A stretch of DNA of 64,000 nucleotides. Origin: Aplectana chamaeleonis (lineage: Eukaryota; Nematoda; Chromadorea; Rhabditida; Cosmocercidae). Position numbers and translations under genes: made by a program. Positions 52,548 through 63,094 of this stretch are shown in pieces; within the stretch, counting starts at the first letter, position 1, and every line of letters starts with the position of its first letter. The notes beneath the pieces were generated by a model that was not told where the DNA came from, made no database searches, and saw only the letters and a program-made list of their open reading frames with translations. Location of the stretch: NCBI GenBank assembly GCA_029168955.1, contig JAPDOI010000706.1, positions 216,001 through 280,000 of the forward strand. The letters run 5' to 3'.

Positions 52548-54152
52548 CAGTGCGTTCAGAAAGTATAGGGACACCCCCGAAAATCAAGGTTTTCGAAACC
52601 ATGTTATATTTGGCTATCCATACTGTTCATAAATGAATTCAACAAGGTGAAAAACCTCTATTCGTTCATTTCTATAACAGCTGAGCAATTTTACAAAAAT
52701 TTATTTCAAATTTCAGATTTTTTCGCCGTTCAGAAAGTATAGGGACACAACACAAAAACAAAATTAATTGAACAAAGAAAGAATTAAACATACAATCTAA
52801 AATGAAATAGCTGCACCACCATTAGCAATGATCTCAAAAATTTTCTTTGGCATGGAATTGATCAAATTGGCGATGACGTTTTCATCCAGATTGGCCCACG
52901 CTTCGAGGATAGCGTCCTTCAGCTCATCTACCGTTCTGTACTGCTTATTGTTGGCATAAACCTGGCGCACAAGTATGCCCCAGATATTCTCTATCGGGTT
53001 ACAATCTGGACTACACGCGGGCCATTCCAGTAAACGGATTCGATGACGTAGAAACCAGGTTTTCGTAGACCAGGACACATGTACCGCCGCGTTGTCTTGC
53101 TGGAAAGTGAAACGCTGACGTCGTGTTCCGGACAAAAATGGCACTAGATGTGTGCGAAGAATTTCTTGATATTCCTTCGAGTTCATGCGACAAGAAGTGA
53201 AGGCCAATTCCAAAACACCTTCGCTACTGAATGCTCCCCAACACATCAGCCAGCCACCGCCGAAATTCCGTCTGCTGAAAATCAGTGAATCCTTGCGCAG
53301 ATCTCGCCAGTCGAATCGAGCACCATCCGGTCCGTCAAGATTAAATTTCTTCTCGTCGGAAAAGAAGACCTGAAATTTTTTTGCGTCATTTCTCGATTTT
53401 TTCCGGATTTTATGAGACTGCCTTACCTTTGCCCAATCAGTTGCCATGTTCCTCTTTGCAAATTCAAGTCGAGCCTCTTTATGGTTTGCAGATAACGACG
53501 TGGCCTTCTTCATCACTTGTCGGACAATGTTTTTATCGCCATTTATAGTGTACCAGACTGTCGCTTTCGAAACACTGAGCGATAATTCAGACTTAATCTG
53601 GTTCAGCGACAGTGTGCTGTTGGAGCAGAGCCGAATGATTCTCCGCGAATCTTGATTGTTGATCTTCTTCGGCCGTCCAGTTCGTTTTGCAGTACCGTAG
53701 GAATCTGGATCTCGCAGGAACTGGTTGATACAGTTGACAGATCTTCCGAGCTGGGTAGCGATTCGACGTTGGCTCAACCCGGCAACGCTTAGCGCACGAA
53801 TTTGAGCATGTTCAGCAGCAGTTAGAGCAGTACCACGAGCCATTTTAGGAATAAAGATATCACATGTACTCATCTTGAGTTTATGTAGCGAACTTGCAAC
53901 GGGAAATTTTGTTTAGATTAAAAAATCTGGGTTTTCTAAGGGTGTCCCTATACTTTCTGAACGGCGAAAAATTCTAAAAGTTGAGATAAAATCTTACAAA
54001 ATTTCACAATTGTTATATAAATAATCAAAGATAGGTTTTCCATAATGCTGAATTCATTGATGAACAGTATCGATCACCAAACACAAAGTTTTATTGGAAA
54101 CCTCGATTTTCGGGGGTGTCCCTATACTTTCTGAAAGGTGAAAAGAGCACTG
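52548..54152 (-). mobile_element. Tc3-like transposon, 1,605 bp, IR/DR termini
   Basis: CAGTGC..GCACTG termini are flanked by TA (52546-52547 and 54153-54154). The motif GTTCAGAAAGTATAGGGACA occurs at both tips (52554, 54116) and again 174 bp inside each end (52728, 53942), the paired transposase-binding-site layout known for Tc3 and other IR/DR elements. The right tip has about 10 extra bases. The transposase inside is unbroken. Confidence 0.95.
52797..53843 (-). CDS. Tc3-like transposase (one intron), apparently intact
   Basis: Cut-and-paste transposase that binds the element's TIRs and inserts at TA. The start chosen is the Met of MARGTALTAAEHAQI, which matches Tc3-type N-termini; an upstream in-frame Met at 53873 exists. 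Residues about 10-50 form the first helix-turn-helix (GLSQRRIATQLGRSVNCINQF), followed by GRPKK and a second DNA-binding domain. The DDE core is complete: VFFSDEKKFNLDGPDG (Asp), RFTFQQDNAAVHVS (Asp) and SPDCNPIENIWG (Glu), spacing DD34E. A 57-nt intron (53370-53426, GTAAGG..TTTCAG) falls right before VFFSDEKK; it is in frame, so the unspliced message is also open but adds 19 residues. No stop or frameshift is visible: a candidate active copy. Confidence 0.93.
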   Translation of the reverse strand: MARGTALTAAEHAQIRALSVAGLSQRRIATQLGRSVNCINQFLRDPDSYGTAKRTGRPKKINNQDSRRIIRLCSNSTLSLNQIKSELSLSVSKATVWYTINGDKNIVRQVMKKATSLSANHKEARLEFAKRNMATDWAKVRQSHKIRKKSRNDAKKFQVFFSDEKKFNLDGPDGARFDWRDLRKDSLIFSRRNFGGGWLMCWGAFSSEGVLELAFTSCRMNSKEYQEILRTHLVPFLSGTRRQRFTFQQDNAAVHVSWSTKTWFLRHRIRLLEWPACSPDCNPIENIWGILVRQVYANNKQYRTVDELKDAILEAWANLDENVIANLINSMPKKIFEIIANGGAAISF

Positions 54153-54185
54153 TAGCGAATTTTTAATGATGATCGGGGTTCTTAA

Positions 54186-54670
54186 AGACAGTGTTCACGA
54201 TGAAAATCGTTTTTCTGTTTTTTCGCATATCTTGAAAACGGTCCCATGCTGATTCCAATGATGTCTCTGAAATCGTACAAGCCCTTCTGGGAACGGAGTT
54301 ATGGTCCCTCAAAGACTGAGCTAAGGAAACATGGTGGACGAGTTGTCCGAGGCTTGTAACTTGCGTCTTTTGCAGCCGATCTATGCTAGCTGACCTGAGT
54401 AAAGAGAGAAGCTGAGAATGAAGGGAAGAACGGCGCTAATGATTGGGAATCATCGCTAATCTCATGATCTCGAGCATTCATTTGTTCACGTCTGTGGGCG
54501 TGTGTTGCGCTTTTGGGGTTTGCCTTGCGCTCGAAGTGGCAACCTCGGCCTCTTTTGGGGCTCTTCCTGGCTCGTTTTCATGCGTTCTTTCGACGCCAGC
54601 GTTACAGTGTGCCCCTCCACTACCCATTCCTAGTGGAAACTGAAACACAATTTCATCGTGAACACTGCCT
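54186..54670. mobile_element. TTAA-flanked MITE, family B, copy 2
   Basis: AGACAGTGTTCACGATGAAA to TCATCGTGAACACTGCCT, 485 bp, left TTAA (54182-54185), right TCAA (54671-54674). Same core as copy 1. Confidence 0.88.
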
Positions 54671-54674
54671 TCAA

Positions 54675-55274
54675 GTGAATTGTTGTTGTTGAGCGGAGTA
54701 TGGATAAAATGACTGTTCTATTTTCTGATAAATGGCTTGTTGATAAAGTGTCGTAAGTGAGCAATAAACTTGGAAAAGTGCGACTAGGGCCTTTAGTTCT
54801 CAAACCTGGCCTAGTACCACAAGGCTGGGCCTAGTCAGAGTTGGGCGATACCGAGGCTAGCGGCTATTTAGAAAGGCCTCAGGCGATTATCTAACCAATG
54901 TTGATCCAGCGATTCATCAGCGGGATCCCCGATTCGTTCCACAATGATTCCATATCCGCTGCGCTGTGGAAATTTCGCTGGTTCCTCTATTCCCTCAATT
55001 CACTTTTTCATCTCTCCTCACTTTAGTTCCATAATGAGGGGGCAGTTTTCAATACACACGTCCGAACTCGGATATGTCTCTGAATAAAGAATATAGAAAT
55101 TAGGAATTCCGCGGCCTGTCGGAGTCTGTCGTGGCGCTTCTGTTCCTCGTGTTAGATGATCGAACGGGAAAACGCCTTTTCAGACCACGGAGCAGTTTTC
55201 GCGAGCCTATAGCGTTACGAATACGCAACATTAAGGTCTCAAGCTTGGCTAACGATCTCAACTGTTTGTGCCTC
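54675..55274. other. Unassigned sequence
   Basis: No gene or element end recognised. Confidence 0.4.
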
Positions 55275-55278
55275 TTAA

Positions 55279-55605
55279 AGGCAGTGTTCACGATAAAAGT
55301 CGTTTTTCTGTTTTTTCGCCTATCTTGAAGACGGTCCCATGCTGATTTCAATGATGTCCCTGGAATCGTACAAGACCCCCTGGAAACGGAGTTATGGCCC
55401 CTCAAAGTTCAGCTAGGAAGCATTGTGGACGAGTTGTCCGAGGCTTGTAACTTCCGTCTTTTGCAGCCGATGTGTGCGAGCTGACCTGAGTAAAGAGAGA
55501 AGTTGAGAATGAAGGGAAGAACGGCTCTATTGTTCGGAAACCATCGCTCATCTCACGATCTCGAGCATTCATTTGTTCAAGTCGGTGGGCGTGGAAAGTG
55601 CATCT
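55279..55605. repeat. Truncated family B MITE (left part)
   Basis: Begins after TTAA with AGGCAGTGTTCACGATAAAA and follows the family B core up to about GTGGGCGTGG, then departs. The right end is lost. Confidence 0.8.
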
Positions 55606-55639
55606 GGGGTGTGACGAGCTGACGGGTGTCCAACTTTGG

Positions 55640-56460
55640 GCCCGTAGGGGACCGTTCCGAGCTCATTTCAGGGACTTGGGTTTCCGGTATGATTGCAACT
55701 TGAACTTTTCTCTTCATTACAAGGCTCTGGTCAAGAAGGCGTCGTTACAAACATTTCACATTTTTAAGGCATTGTTTGTTTGTGACCGAAAAATTCTCAC
55801 AAAAGCGTATACGACATATGTACGCCCTCTTATGGAATGCGGCACTCCTGTTTTTTGCCCACATCTTAAAAAAGATATAAACTTACTAGAGAGAGTGCAA
55901 AGAAATTTCACGAGAAAAATATTTTTAAGAATGGTAGGATTCCGATACGATAGTATCCCTGATTCGTTTTCGAGAATTCAGGACTGTAGTCTGCACACTT
56001 TAGAATCAAGAAGAAAGGTAAATGACGTTTGTATGGTTTTTAAAACTCTCAGCGGAGTTGTTGAAACTGATGTAACGGAATTTTTTAGACTTCAGGCTTC
56101 TAGGAACAGGGGTAATTCGGAGAAAATCTTGTACAACACACCAAGGACTGGGCACAGTCTGCATGGTCTTACGTGCAGAGCTGGCTCCGTTTCTGTTCCG
56201 TTGAACTCCAATATTCCCTTCATTCCCCCCTGCTTCTGTTCTTTCAAGCGACTTTCGAGAGGGAAGCTGCTAAGTTTCTGAGAAAATGTACTCTTTTCAT
56301 ATGACATCTGTTCCTTACATTTATGCTTTGTGTGTATATAAGTTAGTCACTGTATCTTCTCTTTAAATTTAGTTGATATACGAATGAGCGATGTTTTCTA
56401 TAACGTCTACCTTATGTAGCGTAATCAATAAAAAAACTTGTTTCAAATATTGAATTGAGG
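55640..56460 (+). pseudogene. CR1-like LINE 3' fragment
   Basis: The open frame to 56281 encodes only the C-terminal (thumb) part of a CR1-type LINE: DLGFRYDCNLNFSLHYKALV, AYTTYVRPLMECGTPVFCPH, LLERVQRNFTRKIF, SRRKVNDVCMVFKTLSGVVE, TCRAGSVSVPLNSN. It parallels the minus-strand copy at 7398-8092. 5' truncation is typical of LINE insertion. The 3' flank includes AATAAA near 56426. This copy is less decayed than the 7-17 kb one. Confidence 0.88.
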
Positions 56461-56503
56461 AGGAAAATCCAGAAGAGGTTTTCTGAGCGGACGCTGCCTT
56501 TAA

Positions 56504-56946
56504 AGGCAGGGTTCTCGATAAAATCGGTTGTTGTGCTCTCCCCATGGAATGGTTGATCTGGCCATCACAAAAAGGAAAATCAGTAAAAAATTGGAGAAAA
56601 AACGCGCAGAAACAAGTTATGGCTTGGTGTCCTCCCACATCCAATTATCGAGATTTGTGTAAAAGCCTGTTTTGTCAACTTTCATTTTGCTCCTAAAGTA
56701 ATTGCTGAGCATTTCTGGGGACTACTGACTACTTTAACAGCAAAATAAAAGGCGGATAAGCAAGAATTATTGAAAAACTTGTTAATTAGGGGGCCGGCCG
56801 ACACCGGTAATTAGCCGTTATACTTTGTTTTCAAGCGTTTTTCCCTCGTATTTCTGGGTTTTTTCACTTATTTTTATTTTTGTGATGACCAAATCGACAT
56901 TCTTTTGAAGAGATCTCAGAAGTCGTTTTTATCGCGAACCCTGCCT
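56504..56946. mobile_element. TTAA-flanked MITE, family E, intact copy, 443 bp
   Basis: AGGCAGGGTTCTCGATAAAA to TTTTATCGCGAACCCTGCCT, TTAA at 56500-56503 and 56947-56950. It lies in the opposite orientation to 42137-44872 and gives its empty site. Its left TTAA is shared with a solo family Q end (about 56475-56499). Confidence 0.9.
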
Positions 56947-56969
56947 TTAAGTAGTTAGTATTATCTTAA

Positions 56970-57526
56970 AGGCAGTCTTCGCGATAGATTTTACATACTA
57001 GTTCTCCACAGTATACGGGAGGTCTGGTGGCCTCAATGACACGGCCTGCACAAAAACACACGAATACCGTGTTTTGGACGAAATCAGGGCCATCCTTGCT
57101 TATTTTGACTCCTGGGAGTAGAAGAATCCACCGCTCTTGAAGGCAGTTTTGGGACCACTATGAAACACTGTGCCGATAAAACGGTTCCTTCTAGGAGGTG
57201 AGGAACGTATCAGGATATAAATATTTAAGATACATGAGTACCTCTTTTTTGAATAGGTTTAGGTTAAAGAAAGGCAATGGAAGTCCACCCACCTAAAGAG
57301 TCTAAAGTCAAAAGATATTTCCGTCGTTTCAGAAAAGCTTCCGACTTGTTGAACCTGACACGCCGAAATTGACAGAGGTGTGGGAATGAATGATGTGAAA
57401 CGTTTAAGAACGAGTTTTTTTTCTTTTTAAAAATTGAGGGTCTTTCCGCTATTATCCTGTATCTCAGTGAATAGCCTGCGCAAAAATATGAAAAAACAAG
57501 ACACGGCTTTTGCGCATACTATGCCT
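56970..57526. mobile_element. TTAA-flanked MITE, family Q, copy 2
   Basis: Begins AGGCAGTCTTCGCGATAG after TTAA (56966-56969) and ends TTTTGCGCATACTATGCCT before TCAA (57527-57530). The TIRs are more diverged than in copy 1. Its right tip overlaps the reading frame of the degenerin exon. Confidence 0.65.
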
Positions 57527-57599
57527 TCAAATGTGGAGTTCGCAACCGCACCACCACCTTTCCCTTTGCACCTTTGTAACACAGTCGATATCTTGTTAC

Positions 57600-57773
57600 C
57601 TTCGCATTGTGGGTCTCCCTTTCGATTTCCTCAATTTCTCGCTTTCGACTTTTATGTGTGGCACAATAGCAGCAGAGAAGCAAGGTCAGCGTCATGAACT
57701 CGATCACTGAGATAATACTCATCCCAAGGAACAAGCCCACTTGTCCTCCCACATCTGACACGAAGTTAACCAT
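57600..57773 (-). CDS. DEG/ENaC (degenerin) channel, second transmembrane exon
   Basis: Minus-strand exon starting after the acceptor TCTCATTTCAG. It encodes MVNFVSDVGGQVGLFLGMSI, continuing ISVIEFMTLTLLLCCY, then a basic KSRKREIEEIERE tail. The GGQ.GL.LG.S motif with the G-x-S selectivity filter (GMS) and the following hydrophobic segment is TM2 of DEG/ENaC sodium channels. A possible donor AAG/GTAACA ends the exon at 57600 (phase 0). If it is not used, the frame runs 26 more codons and stops at a TAG at 57519-57521 inside the MITE tip. The upstream exon joins at 57830 across a 56-nt intron. Only the 3' part of the gene is in view. Confidence 0.88.
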
Positions 57774-57829
57774 CTGAAATGAGAGAAATGATATCAATCG
57801 CACTACAAATTGTGGGAAGCTTCCGATAC

Positions 57830-57979
57830 TGAATAGGCAGGCGACTCTGTCAACACTTGAAAGTTCATTCGCTCGTAGTAGATCTCGACTAGAAGTGTGT
57901 TCTTTCTATACCATTCCATACACGTCATCAGCACTTTTGTCCAAGGTTTTCCAGCTGCATTCGAGTTACACTCCGAAGG
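57830..57979 (-). CDS. DEG/ENaC (degenerin) channel, end of extracellular domain
   Basis: Minus-strand exon of exactly 50 codons between the acceptor AATGTCATTTCAG and the donor TCA/GTATCG. It encodes PSECNSNAAGKPWTKVLMTC, then YRKNTLLVEIYYERMNFQVL, TESPAYS. The LVEIYYE..NFQV...PAYS pattern is the last beta segment before TM2 in degenerins and joins in phase 0 to MVNFVSDVGGQ. The channel would act in the plasma membrane as an amiloride-type or mechanosensory cation channel subunit; the subtype cannot be told from this fragment. Upstream exons were sought in 58.0-58.4 kb without a convincing find. Confidence 0.88.
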
Positions 57980-57984
57980 CTGAA

Positions 57985-58421
57985 ATGACATTGTACAACT
58001 TCTTCGCAGATCATAAATTTTTGGCGTTCGAGCAACCGATCACAACTTCACAGGATTGGTACCAACAATAAGCCCCTGCTTGGGTAGAATCTGCCGTGAA
58101 TCTTCCGCATACCTGGGGGACTGTAGCCAATCATGCTGCGATCCGGCTTTCTACAGACCCCATTAGTAGGTGGGGGAGGGGGGGGGGTGGTTCCGCTTAG
58201 CGCGCCATATATTATAGATAGGAGTTAACACGATCTTCGTCCTTGAAAGCTTGTAGTATATTACGGAGAGCGGGTCTACCCCAAATAGCGGTTTGAAGAT
58301 TCGAGGTGGGGGCGTTCAGCTCGCAACGTTCAATCCTATCCCTTTCAGAGAAATGAGTCATACCTTCCGGCCAAAGTCTGTCTGAACTCTCGTGTCCGTC
58401 TGATAGATACATATGATATAT
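57985..58421 (-). other. Degenerin intron or upstream region, no exon confirmed
   Basis: A 66-codon minus-strand frame (58212-58412) and a possible short exon NGVCRKPDRSMIGYSPPG before a GTATGCGG donor (near 58110-58165) were considered; neither shows degenerin features. Confidence 0.3.
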
Positions 58422-58425
58422 TTAA

Positions 58426-58965
58426 AGGCAGTGGTCACGATGAAAAACGTTACTGAAAAAACTACGGAAATCAGCTTAGACCAAAAACAGCTGAAAAACT
58501 ATGAAGGTAGCGCGGTGAAAAACGGGCTAGAATTAGGGTTTCTAGGGTCCAAAGAAGCCAGTTCGTGCACGCGTGCACAGCGTCGACCAAAAAGATCGCA
58601 GTCTCATGCCGAGCAGCCAAAAATCATCGACATTCAAAGGAAGAAATACATGCAAAGTTACCTAATAGAGCAATGAAAGAAAGCACTCCAGTCAATGTTT
58701 GTGACTAGATGTGTAAATAAGTCCGAAGGTTCATTGATTGAAATTCAATTTCAAGCCAGCTAATGTTCTTGATATAAGAAGTCATCGATGCCGGTGATTG
58801 GAAGTGGGCTCGTCCACCATCAAAAGACATGAAATTTCAGGCTTCAAATTTGGCCTAAAACAGTGGTTTTTCCGCAATTTTTTCTCATAGGTCCTGCTAC
58901 TCGAGACCCAGAAAAGGGTTTAGAGAGAAAAAGACGACAAGCATATTTGATCGCGACCACTGCCT
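58426..58965. mobile_element. TTAA-flanked MITE, family A, copy 5
   Basis: AGGCAGTGGTCACGATGAAA to GCGACCACTGCCT, TTAA at 58422-58425 and 58966-58969. Its central palindrome is CGTGCACGCGTGCACA. From 58970 to 59166 no feature was seen. Confidence 0.9.
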
Positions 58966-59170
58966 TTAAGAGCAGAACGGACCCTGGAGCTCCATACTCG
59001 CACTCGTTTTCTCCTATCCATAGGCGTCCCCCACCCAGTCATGGAGAGAACTCAGCAGTCACAATCACCCTTTAAATGTGTTTCAGACTCTTCCGGAGAG
59101 TGACTCGAGGCTTCTCCCAGAGTCGGCCTCAAAGTGCAGAGTGCCCGCTCTGTTAGATGATGCGCCCTAA

Positions 59171-59654
59171 AGGCAGCGTTTACGATAATATTCAATTTTG
59201 AGATTATCTGCTAGATCGATTGTCTGGCTCTCGACTAAAGCTGAAATTATGGGAAACTTCAGAAAAACGCGCGAGAAATGTGTACACGAAAAGCCGTACT
59301 CTCATCCCGCCTCTTGACTCTGACTGGAACTGTTTGTAGTAACAATGAAATCTTTTGTGGGCCCGCCCTTTAAAATTCTCTGTTCTTTCTTGCTCTGTTC
59401 CTTCTTTCGAACCCTGACTAATACTGTTTTGCCTAAAAATTCTTTCGTTTTCGATAAACCCCATTTTTCTACGGTGACAACCACTGAGAACCTGTTCATA
59501 TAGCTGGACAACTAGTCCAGACCGGGAAATAATCTCACTGAAATAAGGCGTTCTAATGCGTTTTTCGCCGTTTCTTCGTGATTATGGTAACACTCGGTGG
59601 CTAACGCATTGTTTAAGGTCGGAAACTCGGGCGCGATCATCGTGAACACTGCCT
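59171..59654. mobile_element. TTAA-type MITE, family D, copy 2, 484 bp
   Basis: AGGCAGCGTTTACGATAATA to ATCATCGTGAACACTGCCT. The left flank is CTAA and the right flank TCAA. Same length and interior (GATCGATTGTCTGGCTC) as 6754-7237. Confidence 0.82.
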
Positions 59655-59658
59655 TCAA

Positions 59659-60110
59659 ATACCCGTTGAGTATGTGATTAAGATGTGGAAAGTGTGTCCG
59701 AATGAGAATGACGGCCCCTGCGGCCGGCCTGGATTCGTATACATTTGTACGAATATAATTAGGGAGCCCGTCATTAGCGCGGTCCGCACCTTCGCTCACA
59801 CTTAATTATCCGCGCTAGCCTCTCCATTGTTAACGACGCCAGCAAAGCTCGTGCAGAAAAGTCCTGGCGCTCATCCAAGTGGCACAATATTGATTGCGCG
59901 AAGAGCGGATTAAGTGTTAACCCACTGGTGATTTCATAAAGGAAGTTAAAAGATTGGTTTATAATTAGCTGCTGTAATTACAAAGTGGAGCAAGATATGA
60001 GCAATCAGTGTAACGGAAAGGTATTGAAGAAAAATATAGATTTGTAAATTGGTGTATGAAAAAAAAATGAAAAAAAATTTCCATAATCATGATTGAAAGA
60101 TTGATATGAT
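59659..60110. other. Unassigned sequence with one MITE end
   Basis: 59695-59740 carries TGTGTCCGAATGAGAATGAC, one end of the GC-rich foldback family at 46361. The remainder is AT-rich with no recognised gene. Confidence 0.4.
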
Positions 60111-60112
60111 AT

Positions 60113-61406
60113 GTGAGAGCAGCGATTCAGCGTCTCAAAAACCGAAAGGCGCCTGGTGTAGACAACGTTACTGCTGAAGCGATCAAGCCAGGTGGTGATG
60201 TGTTACAACGACGGTTACATCAGCTGATCCTCCTCGTATGGCAGTCAGAAGACGTCCCATCTACCTGGAAGAAGGCAATCGTTGTGACCATTCACAAAAA
60301 GGGTGATGCCAGGGACTGTGAAAATTATCGCGGAATCAGTCTGTTATCAATCGTTGGTAAAGTCTTCACGAGAATAATCCAGTCCAGACTTCAACGCCAT
60401 CGGGAGCATACCAGTCGCGAGGAACAGGCAGGATTTCGTCCTGGTCGAGGCTGCAGCGATCAAATATTTGCACTTCGTCAACTTTTGGAGGAAAGGATCC
60501 GCTGTGGAAAGCGGGTTGTTATTACCTTCTCGACTTCAAGTCGGCCTTTGACTGCGTACACTGGCCTGCCTTGTGGAGAACATTGGAGTGCGAACACGTT
60601 CCGGAGAAAATTGTGAAGCTCCTGCAGGGAACATACAGTGGTTCAACTAGCTGCATCCGCGTAGGGGACAAGATGTCCGAAGAATTTGCGGTCAATGCAG
60701 GAGTCCGGCAAGGAGATGTGACTTCGCCGCTGCTATTCAACACTGTGGTCGGCGCCATAATGAGAAAGGTTTTCAAAGATAGAAGAGGGGTCCAATATGG
60801 CGATAACGAGTTCCTCACAGACTTGATGTTTGCGGACGACAGCGCTGTGTTCACCGATACTGATATGGAAGCTACGAATTTGATGAAGGATATAGCAGAT
60901 ATCGCGGATTCGTACGGTCTACGGATAAACAAGGACAAGACTAAAGTCATGACGTCATACGGTTCACGTGCTTCTGTGTTCTTCGAAGGAGCTGAGCTCC
61001 AGCAAGTTGAGGAGTTCAAGTACCTAGGATCGGTGGTGCAACAGCACAAGGTAGTGGCCACAACTGAGATACAGCGCAGGAACGGGCAGGCGTGTGCTGC
61101 TTTTGCTTCACTAGGCTGGTGTCTGTTGAAAAAGGGCAGTGTGTCAATCAAGACCAAAGTGCGGATCTTCCGATCGCTTATAATGCCGATTCTATTGTAC
61201 GGCTCGGAGTCGTGGACCTTGCTCAAGTCGGATCTCAGCAAGCTAGATGTCTTCCAAATGCGGTGTTTGCGGCAAATTCTTGGAACAACGTTAAGAGATC
61301 GCATACGCAACGACGTTATACGAGACAGCTCCGATTATCAACCGACAATCGAGGAACAAATCCGAACGAAGAGGTTGCGCTGGTTTGGACACGTATGCAG
61401 GGGTAG
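60113..61406 (+). pseudogene. RTE-like LINE reverse transcriptase, 5'-truncated and frameshifted
   Basis: The first frame (60113-60530) has RLKNRKAPGVDNVTAEAIKP, NYRGISLLSIVGKVF and QAGFRPGRGCSDQIF. One base is missing near 60530, so motif A FLDFKSAFDCVHWP is split; the frame then continues LECEHVPEKIVKLL, VRQGDVTSPLLFN, motif C LMFADDSAVF with both aspartates, IMPILLYGSESWTLL and LRWFGHVCRG. Similarity ends near 61406, where a small palindrome begins. The missing C-terminus resumes at about 63100. It differs clearly from the RTE at 21606 (FADD versus YADD box), so it is a second lineage. Confidence 0.9.
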
Positions 61407-61531
61407 AATTCACAAAACGCTAACCATTAACCATGGCTTGCGTAGCCATGGTCATGCACATCGTGTACAAATCGATCGGCCTCACGCTATGGCTTAAACG
61501 TGGTTATCTTTTCGTGAATTCCACCCCAGAA
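61404..61531. repeat. Small palindromic insertion, ~128 bp
   Basis: GGGGTAGAATTCACAAAA..TAACCA at the left mirrors TGGTTATCTTTTCGTGAATT..CACCCC at the right, with an AACCATGGCTTGCGTAGCCATGG-type centre. It breaks the LINE frame. Confidence 0.55.
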
Positions 61532-61545
61532 TGGAAGCCAGGGCC

Positions 61546-63092
61546 GGTAGCAATCCCCCCAATGTGGTGACTTTGAAGAGGCAGCCAACCTGACGTCGGT
61601 GACGCCTAGATGCCTCCTATTGTTGGCACCTTAGAACGAGACTCATTCTCGAAGAGTAGCGTTGAATGCAAAACTCTCAAGAGCCGACGTATTTGAACCA
61701 GCACCGCACCAACCTACGAGTCGGATGCCCAACACAGCGCCTTAGACCACTAGGCCACATGTTCATGTGTGAGGGACTCTTTCTGTTTTCCTAAATACAC
61801 TCCCTCCACAGTTCTTCGTATTCATTGTAACTTTGATCGAACTAGCAGTAGTAAATATGGGTTTCGGGAGCGTGCAAATGTGTTAAATATGGGTTTCGGG
61901 AGCGTGCAAATGTGTCTATCTTTCAGATTTAATAAGTTTTAAACCTTGGATGATGGGATTTCAGAATTTTTTAAAATTTTGAAATCATCAAAGCGAGAGA
62001 ATGTTAGATTCAAAAAACGATTTTGAAAAATTTTTATTGGATGATCACTTACCACTGAACCACGATACACAATACTTTGTAGTATGATTGTCAAGGGGCC
62101 AACCTCGTGTTTTTTCACAACGTACCGAAAAGTTCAAAGGATTTTTTTAAACTATGAACTATTTTTATCCTCAGTCTGTTTCACGCTTCCCAGTCAACAT
62201 AGAAAGAATTGAACTTGAAGGGAAAGAGGAAAACTAAGTTTAAATAAAAGCCGCACTTAGATGATCTATTATACAGCATTTAGTAACTAGTACACGCGGA
62301 TGACGTAAGTTTCATGCATTCTCTGAAAAACGAAACCGTTTTTCAGCCATCTTTCTTAGATGGCTTTCTGAGCAAATCCGATTTTATTTGTGGTGAGCGA
62401 CTATTGAAAAAAAAATCTGAAAATGGTTGAATATGGCCACAGCAACTTCTAGGAATTGGAAGTTGAGCTTAGCATAGGACTAAAGCACGTGAAATCTATA
62501 AAGGAGAAGGATTCATGACAGCTACGTACAATTTGACGTTAATCTCCCACTAAACTTCGCCAGGAATCATTGAAACATCAATAAAACCTTCGAACGTTTC
62601 TCCTGTCATTCCTATCAGCTGGCAGCGGTGCTGGATGGCAGCCAGTCGGCGGGTGCAATTTTTCCTTGCCCACCTAGACAACGAGATAGGCCGCCGTGCT
62701 GTGCTGTGGTGATAAGTGGACAGTGGACTGGTCGGTTTGCAAGCGCTCGACTTCCCTTTCTTGGAGCGCACTTGCCTCAAAAAGTCATCACTATTGGACG
62801 TATTCGACCCCATGACCGCGGTATCGACCCAGCTCCTCTTCGTTCCGCGCGCTATTTCACTTTCCTCTGCGGCGGTGAGCGAGGTGTCCACCCGTTTCTT
62901 GCAGTCAGCCACCTCACAAAAGAACGCTCACTGCTCCCAGGTGGCTGACTGCAATGGTCATTAACATGAGCGCCGCCTGTGCATTTCTATGCCCTCCCGT
63001 CCATATTGATAGCCGAGACGTGATTGACCCAGTCACCACGCAGTGACAGCCGGTAGCTGCCACCTTTCGGGGGGATTGCTACTGGCCCAGTC
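61546..63092. mobile_element. Possible ~1.55-kb inverted-repeat insertion splitting the LINE
   Basis: GGGCCGGTAGCAATCCCCCC at the left and GGGGGGATTGCTACTGGCCC at the right form ~20-bp TIRs with one mismatch. The LINE C-terminus resumes just outside the right end. Contents: a tRNA-like relic (61680-61765), AT-rich sequence, and a 120-codon minus-strand frame (62550-62912, MADCKKRVDTSLTAAEESEI...) with no recognised domain. Confidence 0.5.
61680..61765 (-). repeat. tRNA-like relic
   Basis: On the minus strand an A-box TGGCCTAGTGG and a B-box-like GGTTCAAATAC lie about 48 bp apart. The T stem does not pair, so it is not a working tRNA; a tRNA pseudogene or SINE head is more likely. Confidence 0.35.
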
Positions 63093-63094
63093 GA

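Noticed and set aside
57434..57710. Plus-strand frames overlapping the degenerin exon
   Set aside because: They are antisense shadows of the DEG/ENaC exon and the adjacent MITE.
61680..61765. Functional tRNA gene
   Set aside because: A and B boxes are present but the T stem and acceptor stem do not pair.
62550..62912. 120-codon minus-strand ORF as a gene
   Set aside because: No recognisable domain, splice context or codon pattern; it lies inside a probable inverted-repeat insertion and the opposite strand is equally open.
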